Part shown: piece by piece, positions 32,424-43,300 of the stretch | Layout of the letters: each line of letters opens with the position of its first letter | How positions within the stretch are numbered: the first letter of the stretch is position 1 | From: Plutella xylostella | Lineage: Eukaryota; Arthropoda; Insecta; Lepidoptera; Plutellidae | Length of the DNA: 64,000 nucleotides | Direction of reading: 5' to 3' | Assembly: GCF_932276165.1 (NCBI RefSeq) | Contig: NC_063986.1 | Span: 10,366,501-10,430,500, forward strand | The notes under the pieces: model-generated | The model's input: only the letters and a program-made list of their open reading frames with translations | The model's database searches: none | What the model was told of the DNA's origin: nothing | Made by a program: the position numbers and the translations under genes

Positions 32424-33606
32424 GTACATCAGGTTTTAGCAACTTTAAATTAGGAATTCGGGATACTGAAATAATTCTGATAATTCAAGGTTTCCAAAGA
32501 ACGGTAAAACATTATTTACTGTATTTTGTCTAAAATATTAATTGAACTCGAATCCCAAAGGCTTATTATTATCCATTTATTTCGTTTCGTTTGTTGATTG
32601 TTCTGTGAATTGGAAACTGGCGGAGTTGTAGTTACTGTGAAGAAATAAACAAAATGATTCCTATAAATTTTATTAAAGCATAGTTACTAGGCCAAGAAAT
32701 GCTTGACATAAAGGAAAATCAATGTACCAACCTGAATCATTAAACAATATCTACTTATTAGATGATTTAACATTTTAACTCACTCGTTGAAAAATAATAA
32801 GTGCACTTTGTCAACATTATGTATCACTACTTAATGTACTTATTATAGTGGTTACAATCTACAATAAAAAAAAAACATGACAGATTTATCTCCCGTTTAT
32901 TCCGGATGTACCTAGTACAAATCAAAACTTTATGCAATCTCATTTTCCGATTTACGTAATAAAAATTTCATATTTTGACCCTTCGCTGCACTTTCACAAA
33001 TAATTCAATACCTAAAATAAAGGAGAACCTTTAAAATCAGTAAATATTTAAAAATGAAGAGGTAATATCGTAAAGTAGGCACAGCTCAATCAAGATTTCC
33101 TGAAATTCAGTAAAAATAAATACTTTTTAAACATTTTCTCGGTAAAATAAAATAAAAAAAAACATAATAACAACGGAAATGAAGGTCTCAGAAATGGAGG
33201 AAACATCGTGATCCGGACAAAGGCCACCAAACACTCTTAATAATAAGAGAGAGGGAATGAGATGGCCCATTTTTAATGAGTCATGAATGAACATTCATCT
33301 ACTGACACTGCTTTTTATTGGTGACTAGTTTAATAGAGATAGGGCGACTGACTTTTGAAATCTAAATTACACATAAAGTTATTTTTATCAAAGGTACCTA
33401 CTATTTTGTATCTTGTGGAATAATCGAGTACTAGATCAATATTGACGACCGGTTGAGGAAAGTTTATTGGAAACTGCAACAAATTATGTGATTATACCTT
33501 TTTGCACTATTTTAGTAAGTAAAATGGAAAGTTTTGTGAAATGGCCAATGGCCAATTTTAGGTACTGCTTTACAGTTTAAAGTTTTCCTCCAATATGTCT
33601 TTACAC
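32424..33606. other. AT-rich intergenic stretch, nothing recognised
   Basis: Only A- and T-runs; no ORF or paired repeat that I can support. Confidence 0.35.
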
Positions 33607-33622
33607 CTACTACCTATAAGTA

Positions 33623-33877
33623 AATTTGAAGAGGACGAAACGCCCATGCATATTCTCTGTGAATGTGAGGCCTTCATTCACAAGAGAAACAGAATCTTGG
33701 GCGGCTACAAATTAGCCCCCATAGATGTCAGGTCTCTCCCTCCCGGTAAAATCATCAGGTTTATAAAAGACGGGCCTGGAGAGTGAGATTTGACTCGGCA
33801 AGGGGAGTCACAATAGATCTTTTAGGTCGCAGTGGCGAATGGGCACTGGTTGCCCTCCCTTTTTCTATAATAACTAA
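33623..33877 (+). mobile_element. 255-bp 5'-truncated LINE with 16-bp target duplication
   Basis: CTACTACCTATAAGTA flanks the insert at 33607-33622 and 33878-33893. The insert starts inside the C-terminal coding end: after EDETPMHILCECEAF and LGGYKLAPIDVRSLPPGK it stops at 33784-33786. This is an RNase-H-adjacent zinc-knuckle-like tail typical of R1/I-group LINEs. A short 3' UTR with ATAGATCTTTTAGGTCGCAG follows. Confidence 0.8.
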
Positions 33878-33893
33878 CTACTACCTATAAGTA

Positions 33894-34298
33894 CATAATT
33901 TTATGAAAAGGGGTGCATTTCCAGACTTCAAAAATAAACTAACTTGTCCAAAAACACGCCTTATCCATACTAAGCCGACAAGGAACAACAAAAAAATATG
34001 AAAAAATGCGCACTTTTACGGCAGACTAAGGAGGCTCCGAGTTTACAAGACAATGCTAATGATAAGAGAGGTTTTACATCCCCCCCCTACCCCGACCTCC
34101 AGGAGGTAAAAATATTGACGTTTGTTATGATTATTATTATTCTGGGGTGCACGAAAAGAACCTCCCCAAATGACGTATCACTGTACTTTATATACCTACA
34201 GAGCGTTGCAAAAGTGGGGTAGATCAGAAGAGTCTGAACTGAACCAAATACAAGGTAATGAATAAAGGTAACTTGAATGATTACAGTGAACTGTTTGG
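33894..34298. other. spacer before the mariner, nothing recognised
   Basis: No supported feature; the open frame at 33998-34222 has no domain. Confidence 0.35.
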
Positions 34299-35589
34299 CG
34301 AGGGCGATACCGAAATGATCGGGAATAGAAAAAAGTACAAAGATATCATAATATTATTTACTTTTATTGTTTTTCAAAGTAGTCTCCGTGACATTCAATG
34401 CACTTTTTCATTCGATTAAACCAATCATTGAAACAGTAATTCCAGTCTGAAGTGGATACTGTCAAAACAGCTGATTTGTAAGCTTCGACCGCCTCTTCTG
34501 GGCCGCTAAACCGTTGACCACGTAGCATATCTTTAATTCTTGGGAATGTAAAATAATCATTGGGGCTCAAATCAGGGCTATACGGAGGATGGTCCATCAA
34601 CTCCACGTTTTCCATATTTAAAAACGTTCTTGTTTTGCGAGCGGTATGAGAGCTTGCATTATCGTGGTGAAGGATTATACGACGATTCGGGTTAGTTTTA
34701 CGAAGTTCTCTTATGACTTCCGGCAAAAAAACTGTTGTGTACCAATCAGCAGTAACCGTCCTTTGTTCTTGTAATGGAATCGTAGCCACATGGCCAGTTT
34801 TCGATACAAACGAAGCGACCATTTTTTTCGACACGCTGCGTGAGCGAATAACTTTTGTTGGCTTGACCTCACCTTCGAAGACCCAAACTGCCGATTGATG
34901 TTTTCTTTCGGGCTCATATGAATAAATCCACGATTCATCACCAGAGACGATATTGTAGACAGCATTTGAACTGCCTCCATTGAACCGTTGCAGAGCAGAT
35001 CGACACCAATTAACACGAGCCGACTTTTGTTCCTCGGTCAAACGGTGGGGCACCCAGCGCGAAACTAACTTCTTGACACCCAGTTCTTCATGTAAAACGG
35101 TTTGAATGGCTGTCATACCAATGCTGAGAGAAGCCCGAATCTGCTCGTATGTCACATGTCTATCTTCTTTTATTAAATGGCGTACAGCATCGATGTTATC
35201 TTGTGTTACCGCTGTTTTTGGCCGACCAGTAGAAGGGACTGTGGTAAGAGAGGAACGTCCACGGCGAAACTCAGAATACCAACGATATATAGTCGTTTTA
35301 CTTGGTGCTTCAAGTTTATAAATAGAAACAAGCTCGGCGAGACATTGTTCTTGAGATAAACCTCGACGAAAGTTGTGAAAAATTATTGCACGGAAATGTT
35401 CCCGCGTAAGCTCCATTTTTTACACCGACTTGTCAAATTCAAATGGTCAATACTCTTTTATTTTTTACTTTTTTTATAATTCAAAAATGGAATTATGTTT
35501 GAAAAAACACTACATTTGATACACCAAAAAGGTTTCACTCTAATTTATTCCTAAGTATTCTATTCCCGATCTTTTCGGTGTAGCCCTCG
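34299..35589 (-). mobile_element. full-length mariner element (1,291 bp)
   Basis: Inverted ends of about 30 bp (CGAGGGCGATACCGAAATG on the left; the complement of CGAGGGCTACACCGAAAAG on the right) bracket one intact transposase ORF on the - strand. The length is typical of mariner. TA follows the right end (35590-35591), but the left flank is GG rather than TA, so one copy of the duplication has changed. Confidence 0.88.
34364..35416 (-). CDS. mariner transposase, apparently intact (350 aa)
   Basis: It catalyses cut-and-paste transposition into TA sites. Two HTH DNA-binding regions (about residues 1-50 and 70-115) are joined by the GRPKTA linker (about 64-69). WVPHRL (121-126) and YSPDL (279-283) are the conserved mariner motifs. 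The catalytic triad is D160 (SGDESW), D252 (HHDNASS) and D287 (SPNDYF); 34 residues separate the last two, the mariner D34D signature. Length and motifs match full-length family members. No stop or frameshift is seen. A strong ATG lies at the 5' end. Confidence 0.92.
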   Translation of the reverse strand: MELTREHFRAIIFHNFRRGLSQEQCLAELVSIYKLEAPSKTTIYRWYSEFRRGRSSLTTVPSTGRPKTAVTQDNIDAVRHLIKEDRHVTYEQIRASLSIGMTAIQTVLHEELGVKKLVSRWVPHRLTEEQKSARVNWCRSALQRFNGGSSNAVYNIVSGDESWIYSYEPERKHQSAVWVFEGEVKPTKVIRSRSVSKKMVASFVSKTGHVATIPLQEQRTVTADWYTTVFLPEVIRELRKTNPNRRIILHHDNASSHTARKTRTFLNMENVELMDHPPYSPDLSPNDYFTFPRIKDMLRGQRFSGPEEAVEAYKSAVLTVSTSDWNYCFNDWFNRMKKCIECHGDYFEKQ

Positions 35590-35744
35590 TATCGGTAACA
35601 TGTTAAATTTATAGATCAATTTTAGTAACAAACTCGATTGACAAGATCCCTGTAGAAGTGAATGTACTCGTAAACACATTGATTAAACTCAGTTTCCTGG
35701 AAACAAACACATTATTATGTAACATCTGGCAAAGCAACATCAGA

Positions 35745-35855
35745 TCTACGAGGGTTAAGGCGGCAATTGGCCGCCAACAACATACGGTAGCAGCACCCGA
35801 CGCGTCGTCGCAACGACACTACTGGTTTCTATGGGATTCCTTTGTTAAAAAGCAA
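35745..35855 (+). repeat. dispersed repeat, one of an inverted pair
   Basis: CAATTGGCCGCCAACAACAT and GACGCGTCGTCGCAACGACA, then GGTTTCTATGGGATTC, match in opposite orientation the text at about 52594-52685. A weaker relative lies at about 2755-2815. The class is not identified. Confidence 0.5.
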
Positions 35856-37171
35856 TAATAGGTCGTTTAACAACACGACCATAGAAATACATGCCAGCCG
35901 CAATACTCGTCTGCTCCAAAATCATGTGGTTGGCTGCCATTTGTCAGCCTTAGGCCACCGCCATCAATTGACTTGTTGAAATAACATTTCCAATTCCAAC
36001 AGATTCAAATATGTACAAATGCATTATGAACTAATGAAAACAGGATTCTGAGAACTAAGCAAACTGTGTTCAGTATCAGCTGAAACCTCGAACATCTCTA
36101 AACTACAAAGAAGAGGGTCCTCTAAAACCATTCTAAAACCAATTTCTTATTCGCTCGACAAATAATTTTGTTGAAAGTATAGCAAATTTCGTTGGAAGCA
36201 TGCATATTTACATGAGCACACGGCCGTATCTCGTGTACGAAATACGTACAAACACTTAGCTCCGAATTAAAATTGGCCACTGGCCAAAATAATCTCATAC
36301 GGGGTGCTTATCTCATCTGATAAAGGATAGGGTGGCTCGTTCGAAGCAACCTTTTTAAAACGAATGGGAGTTTCAGTTGTCATCGTGCAAGGAATTGGCT
36401 CAGACCTACGGTGTTTCAGATAGGATAATGCTAATGATCTCATTCATTAATTGAAGTAACCGTTTATGCATTCATTCAATAAAGTTAAACTGAACGTAGT
36501 TGCAGTTAGAGTGTGCTTGATTTTTTGTTCTTAGCATGTCGGTGACAACAAAAGGGTCTGTCATCGAAAGGGTGAACGAACGGGTTACCCAGTTAGTTTA
36601 ATTTTCAATTACTGTCTATAGGACAGGCCGGTAGAAGTAATCGTAGTGAATACCTAAAGCATTCGTTCAAGTCTGAACAATCGTTTTGAATCTTAAATCT
36701 TAAACAAACACTTCCCCCTCCACAAATCCGGGCAAGGTAATCGCCCCTGAGGTGTGCCATTATTTACATTTGAAACCACTCACGGGGGTTATAATTGTAT
36801 TGGCCTAATGCCAGGGTTTGCTCTCATCTCTAAATGGGGGCGTATATTATTTTTATCGTCGCATGTTTGCGGGATGATACTGGAATCGTTCTGCATCTTT
36901 CGCGTAAAACTTGGAGCCATGAGGGGGGCGTGTTTAGCGACAATATTATTAACTGTCATAAAATGGCATACTTAGAGAATTATTGGAACAAAAAGAAAAA
37001 GAAAAGAAAATAATATTAACGTAGTAGAAACATGTTTAGTAATTTCAAAATTTGGGCCACTGAGGTGAATTTTTTAAAAATATAATAAATGTTTGTTTAG
37101 TTTACTCAATTTGTAAATTAGTTGAGTTCCCTCTAAAAATATAAAATAAAATACTTGAATAAATAAAATAC
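35856..37171. other. intergenic, nothing recognised
   Basis: No supported gene or paired repeat; the open frame at 36754-36975 has no recognisable domain. Confidence 0.35.
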
Positions 37172-37175
37172 TTAA

Positions 37176-38142
37176 CCCGCCAGTGGTGACGTGAATTTGA
37201 CTTACATCGTTGGTGACGCCGGTCTCACGCACCGGGATTTTCAAACTTTTTTTTTTTACTTAATTAACTACGCATGCTACTTAAAATTAGTTTAATTTTA
37301 AAGATAAGTATTTGTTTGACAATAAAACAAAGCATTATCATAAATCACGGCTCATTTATTAGTCCTTTTACCATGGTACTTAGAACACTTAATATTTACA
37401 TAATTTTTCACCTATCATCTTAAAAATTAAAAAAATACAACAATGATGTAATTTTTTATAACTAAGTCCACCTTTTATAGTTTTATAACACTACAAACTT
37501 CATAAGAAAAAACAAAAATTCATATACTTCTACCAAAAAAATAATAATAATAATACACTAAAAGTCATTGTTTCTCCACAGCCAAACAGTCTCTGCAAGA
37601 CGGCACTTCCATGGTCGTAACACATATATTTCTTACATTTTGTGACAAATATATTAAATTTTCTGTTATTTTCGCTATCCACATTCATAACATTGACAAT
37701 TTTTTGAAGTTCCAGCCATCTCCGTCGTCATTTTCAAGGACATGCTGAAACTAGCTGATATTACTGTAAAAACTTATTGAAATCTATTAAGTACTTATAT
37801 TTGTAACTAATACCTACAACTATCTATTAAAAATAGTTCAATCATGAAATTTACAAACACAAAACAAAAATACAGCCAAGAAAAATAAAAAAAATGTATG
37901 AAAATTATAAAAAACATCTTTAAATTTGACTTACATAGTCGGTGACCCCGGTCTCACGCACCGGGTTGGCGCCAAAACTCCGAAACCTGCGCACGAGTCA
38001 CCGTCGCGGGGTGGACTAACGATGGGGGATGGGAAATGAGGCAGCTACCCGAAATCACAACAAAAATCGATGGCTAGTGAGAAAGTTATTCGACTTTTTC
38101 GAACCACCCGGTCTCACAGACATATACGTCACCACTGGCGGG
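37176..38142 (-). mobile_element. 967-bp piggyBac-derived element with TTAA duplication
   Basis: Ends CCCGCCAGTGGTGACGT and its complement ACGTCACCACTGGCGGG are flanked by TTAA (37172-37175 and 38143-38146), the piggyBac signature. Subterminal text with GACGCCGGTCTCACGCACCGGG at about 37215-37236 is repeated directly near 37943-37965. On the - strand at about 37575-37720 a decayed cysteine-rich piece (CYECG, then KCKKYMCYDHG in another frame) resembles the C-terminal zinc-binding domain of piggyBac transposases. The rest of the transposase is deleted. Confidence 0.8.
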
Positions 38143-38146
38143 TTAA

Positions 38147-39950
38147 TGTCGTTTATGTAACTACCTACTTACCGAGAGATAAAATGCCACAGAAAAAGTT
38201 ACAAACTGATAAAATTAACTATATTCTGAAAATAAGAAGTATTTGAAAAATAAAGTCATGAATTTATTGCTCGCCACCGACTTCATAAAATTAAGTCTTG
38301 GTTTAGAATCGATTTTTTTAGTGGCCACATCCGTAGTTCATTCTTGGCTTATATTCTTTGGTCCGTGAACGATTATGTCAAACTCCATTCGAGTAAAGGA
38401 TGAATATTATTTTGTAAGTGCACTTTTGTAATAGTGCTAGTGCACCTATCTAAATAGGTTATCTATTTTTCTTCCAATCGACTTAATTTTATAGCAACTG
38501 CATATTACTTAGCAAGTATATAAGAAGTAGAAACAAAATAATATTTACTTTCATGCCTATAAAGAAGATTTCCCGTGAGAATTATCGTATGATTTGTTTT
38601 GTAATGACCACGGCTGTCCTCTAAACAATTTTAGACTCTGATTATTTTCTTGCTTAGTACTCTTTAGAGCGTGATATTTTTCCGGGAAATCACGAACCGA
38701 ACAATAATCTCCTTTAGCACTTTAGAGTTTACTTTCTGAAAGTCAAACTAAAATATTAGTATTTTAAATTAGTTGCACCTTTTATATACAAACTGCTTTA
38801 CATTCGGAAAAGTACCTTTTGTTTTGGGACAAGAACGGAGAAAAGAAACAATGTTAAGTGAAACTGAGTTTTCTTTGTACTTAATGTACAGCCATTCGAA
38901 ACATAAATAAAACTTTTGTAGGTAAGTACCAATAGGATATTTTGATTATCTAGTGAAACGTTTCTTAGTAGAAAGCTTGTACTTATGCAAAATTAAACGT
39001 GGTTTAGAATGACCAACTGAGTTACTCCCTTCGGCTTCGAATATCACTGTTACAACCCGCAGTTTTCCTTCATTGCTTGTCAGTATGGCCAAGCTGCCAT
39101 AGCTCCCACGCTCGTATCATAGCAACAAGTGTATTGATTCACTATCGCTTCCATTTGTAAGCTACTTGCATGAGCCAATAAGCCAAAGAGACTAATAATA
39201 TAACCCCTATATCAGTATCAGCCTATCGCGCAGTTATCTAGCTCATTTGTGATTTTAGTGTTTAGTGCTACTAGGTTAGGTATCCTATATTTGGCGAGTG
39301 CTCAGTGTTCGTTATTGGACGCGTTTGTAAGTGACATCAGATATTTTAACCTTAGACTTACTAACCTTACACGCTTAATTTAGGTACGTACACCTAAATT
39401 AAGTGTGAGGTTTATAGAGCGATTAAATTGAAGATAAATGTGTGTGTTTGTCTGAAATTATAAAAACGGATGGAAGAAATTTTATGTGTTCTGTTTTAAG
39501 TAAGTGAAATTAGTATCTATACAATTTGGTATACAAAACAATTCAAATTGATACAATACATATTTTTTTTAAAATCGGTCCAGTCCTGCACGTTTAAAGC
39601 TGGGACCAAAAGAAACAGGTTTTTTTCATAACAACTATATATTAGCTAACAATGACTTTGATGTGATCTTTGACCTTTTGCTCATGACATTGACTTTAAA
39701 TACTTACCAACAATGTAGTTTTAATAACAATTATGTAGGTATTTATTAAAATAAAATACAGGCATGTTAATTATCTTAAAGACAATTAAAAGAGGTATTA
39801 TAAGAACTCAGCATTGAGTAACGGATGTCTGCTGGTGCTTATGTATATATTAGGTATAACAGGATAATATTATCTAAAAAAAATGTAGCCCAACATTTGC
39901 AAAATTCAAACAAATAGGTACTTAATTTTAATCATAATCTTTGTACCTAC
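38147..39950. other. intergenic, nothing recognised
   Basis: AT-rich sequence with no supported gene. TAATTTAGGTACGTACACCTAAATTA near 39375-39400 is a short perfect palindrome of unknown meaning. Confidence 0.35.
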
Positions 39951-39955
39951 AGATT

Positions 39956-40137
39956 TGAATAAGTCCAAGTCAAACCACTATTTGCTGACAGAAGTAACGT
40001 TTAATTATATCAAGCACAAAGTGATTAAAACCAAAGAAATCTTAATACCGCGATGTACGGTAAGGGATAGTGACATCTGTTGGCACGTGAACTAAAACAT
40101 TAACATTATATAATTATGACGAACTTAAAACTAAACA
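39956..40137 (-). repeat. BEL 3' LTR
   Basis: 182 bp, TG...CA on the - strand (TGTTTAGTTTT to CTTATTCA). It looks identical to the 5' LTR. Confidence 0.9.
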
Positions 40138-40149
40138 TTCCGCCCACCA
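40138..40149 (-). promoter_or_regulatory. polypurine tract
   Basis: TGGTGGGCGGAA on the - strand lies directly upstream of the 3' LTR, the expected place for plus-strand priming. A second similar tract (GGTGGGCGGTAAA) lies at about 40172-40185. Confidence 0.6.
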
Positions 40150-40307
40150 AGAACGCGGTGCCGTTCTTCCATTTACCGCCCACCATGAGGTCAAGGGCGG
40201 TTTACATCAATAAACCACTTGATAACATTAAAATTAACAAAATTAAAAACATAAACTTAACTTTCATTGATTGTACATAACTAGTAAACCTATGCATGAT
40301 ACCCAAC

Positions 40308-43300
40308 TTAACTTGCTATCGGTAGTATGCATAATTTTGATGTTGGGCGTTTAATAAGAGATCCATTACATTTTAAGGTTACTACACGAGTTAACTGGTC
40401 TGATCCTGGATGTTTCGCAACCACTCTGCCTAATAACCACCGAGCAGGAGGAAGATTATCTTCCTTAATCAAAACAACATCTCCAAGTTTAGGTTCGGGA
40501 ATGACCTTGGACCATTTGTACCTTTGCATGCAGTACACTAAATACTCATTGGACCACCTGCGCCAAAAATTTTGCACCATCCTTTGAGTTAATTGCCACC
40601 GTTTCAATGATGATATGTTACATAACTCATAATTGCGTTCAGGAACAATCACCAATGGTTCACCGACTAAAAAGTGGCCTGGTGTGAGCGGTGTGGGGTC
40701 CTGGTGATCATCAGACAATGTTGAAAGGGGTCTAGAATTCAGGCACGCCTCTATCTGAGCTAAAGTAGTAGCTAATTCTTCATAAGTCAAAGTTGAGTCA
40801 CCTATCACTCGCCTTAAATGAAACTTAGTGGATTTCACTCCTGCTTCCCACAGCCCGCCAAAATTCGGTGCATGGGGAGGAATAAAATGCCATGTGACGC
40901 TATTATCACTCAACCACTCTTGAATCTCAACTGCCACTGAGGAATTTTCAGCTGAGACTAGCTTGTGGAGTTCCCTAGATGCCCCAACAAAGTTGTTACC
41001 GTTGTCGCTCCAAACATCACTGACGTGGCCGCGACGAGCCACTAGTCTCTTAAATCCAGCAATAAACCCTTCAGCTGTTAAATCGCTGATTGCTTCTAAG
41101 TGTATAGCCTTAGTTGCCATACATATGAAGACACATATATAGCCCTTGTAGGATTTATTGCCCCGACCCTTGGACATTCGAACGTTGATGGGTCCGGCAA
41201 AGTCTACTCCACTGTGTAAAAATGGTCTAGACGGTGTGACTCTGCTTTCTGGTAGTTGACCCATGTATTGAGTCTTTGTTGCTGCTGCATATCGAACACA
41301 TTTGACACAATTATGAACGTGAGCTTTTACAAGTTTCTTGGCTGCTACTATCCAATATTTTGTGCGTAAATGATTCAACATAAGAGTGGGTCCTCCATGC
41401 AATGTCCTCTTGTGTGCGTCGTCTACCACTAAATTTGTGAAATGACTCTTATGAGGGAGAATAATTGGATGCTTTGCATCATGGTCAAGGCTTGCATTTT
41501 GAAGTCTGCCGCCAACCCTCATAATTCCCTTATCATCAAGGAATGGACATAAAGATTTAAGTTTTTCCATATCACATATTAGTTGAGACTGCCTAATGCA
41601 TACATCTAATGCTTCATTTATTTCAGACTTTGTGAGGTGAGACCCAAATTTATGGCTTCTTTTGTACACAAGAAATCTCCTACATACTGCAACAATGCGA
41701 ACTAGTCTGTGCAGTGATGAATATTTTTCCCAGAAGGACGTATCAGAAAATGTTTTGGTTTCATCTACAGTTACATGAGCCTTGATATGTCTTTCTTCTA
41801 AGTTTGTTGAAATGGATTTTGGTCTCTGGTAATTGATGGACTGATCTTTCAACCATGATGGCCCTTGAATCCACATGGGATTCTCTGAAAGTTCTCCAGG
41901 TGAACATCCTCTGGACGCTATGTCTGCTGGGTTTTGGGCTGATTGTACATGAGACCATTGTGTACTCTCTAACCTCGACAGGATATCAGACGTTCGGTTC
42001 CCGATGAACGTAGACCAGCGACTTGGGTGACTACTTAGCCAAGCTAATACAACAGTAGAATCTGTCCATCCGTGTATGTTGGCATGGTTGATTCCCAACA
42101 CGCGACCCACTTCAGTAATTAATCTTGACAAGAGAACTGCTCCCATCAACTCAAGTCGAGGAATCGAAACTTGCATGGTTGGAGCAACCTTAGTTTTGGC
42201 TGTAACAAGATTGATGTGGATGTTGCCATCGGAGTCTATAATCCTAAGGTATACCACAGCGGCATATGCTATGTTAGACGCATCACAAAAGCCTTGCAAC
42301 TCCATATGTACGTCGTTATTCCTAGCCCCAACCCACCTTGGGATAATTAACTTCGTAATGTCGATCAAGTTTCTTTGGTATGATAACCATTCGTTCAACA
42401 ATTCTTCAGGTAGTTCCTCATCCCAATCTATGCCTGCTAGCCACAATTTTTGGATGGTGACCTTAGCAACAATAATGCAAGGCGCTGCCCACCCTAGAGG
42501 GTCAAAGAGACGAGATATGCTGGAAATCACCTTTCGTTTAGTCACAGGACCAGTATTGTCGGGAAGCTGGACGGTGTATTCAAATGCGTCAATGTCCTTG
42601 TTCCACGCTAACCCCAAGATTTTAACCACTTCGTCGGTCCTTATCTCAACCTTTCTGTCTTGAATTTCCGGTTTACCCGTCATGATTTCAGCTAACTCTT
42701 TATTGTTTGTTACCCACTTCTGAAGATCAAAACCCCCCTGTCTCAACAACTTGCTGTATTCCTTGAACATCCTTGTTCCTTCTTCTACTGTTTGACAATC
42801 AGTTAACAGATCATCCACATAGAAGTCAGATTTTGCTCCTTTCACGACTTCTATCGGGAATTGACTGCCATCATCGGTTGCAAGTTGTTGTACTGTTTTT
42901 ACTGCTAAGTATGGGGCCGACGCAGTTCCGAAAGTAACTCTGACTAATTTGTAGTCTCTTATTTCTGAATCGGGATCGTCTCTCCACACAATTCGTTGGT
43001 AATCGGCATCCTTGTCTGCAACGATTACTTGCCGATACATTTTAACGATATCTGCGCACAGACAGATTGGATGCATTCGCCATCTAATGACGATGTGGCG
43101 AAGATCTTGTTGCAATCTGGGACCGATCATTAATTCAGAGTTAAGAGATACACCGTTTACACCTTTGCATGATCCATCAAATACTACTCTGACCTTGCTT
43201 GTCGTTTTATCTTCTCGTATGACTGCATGATGTGGTAAATAAGCTGAATCGTTGTTGAGATCATCATCAGCTACACGTTCCATATGTCCAAGGTCTAAAT

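Noticed and set aside
39375..39403. Short palindrome as a transposon or regulatory site
   Set aside because: A single short palindrome in AT-rich DNA without a partner or boundary signal is not enough evidence.
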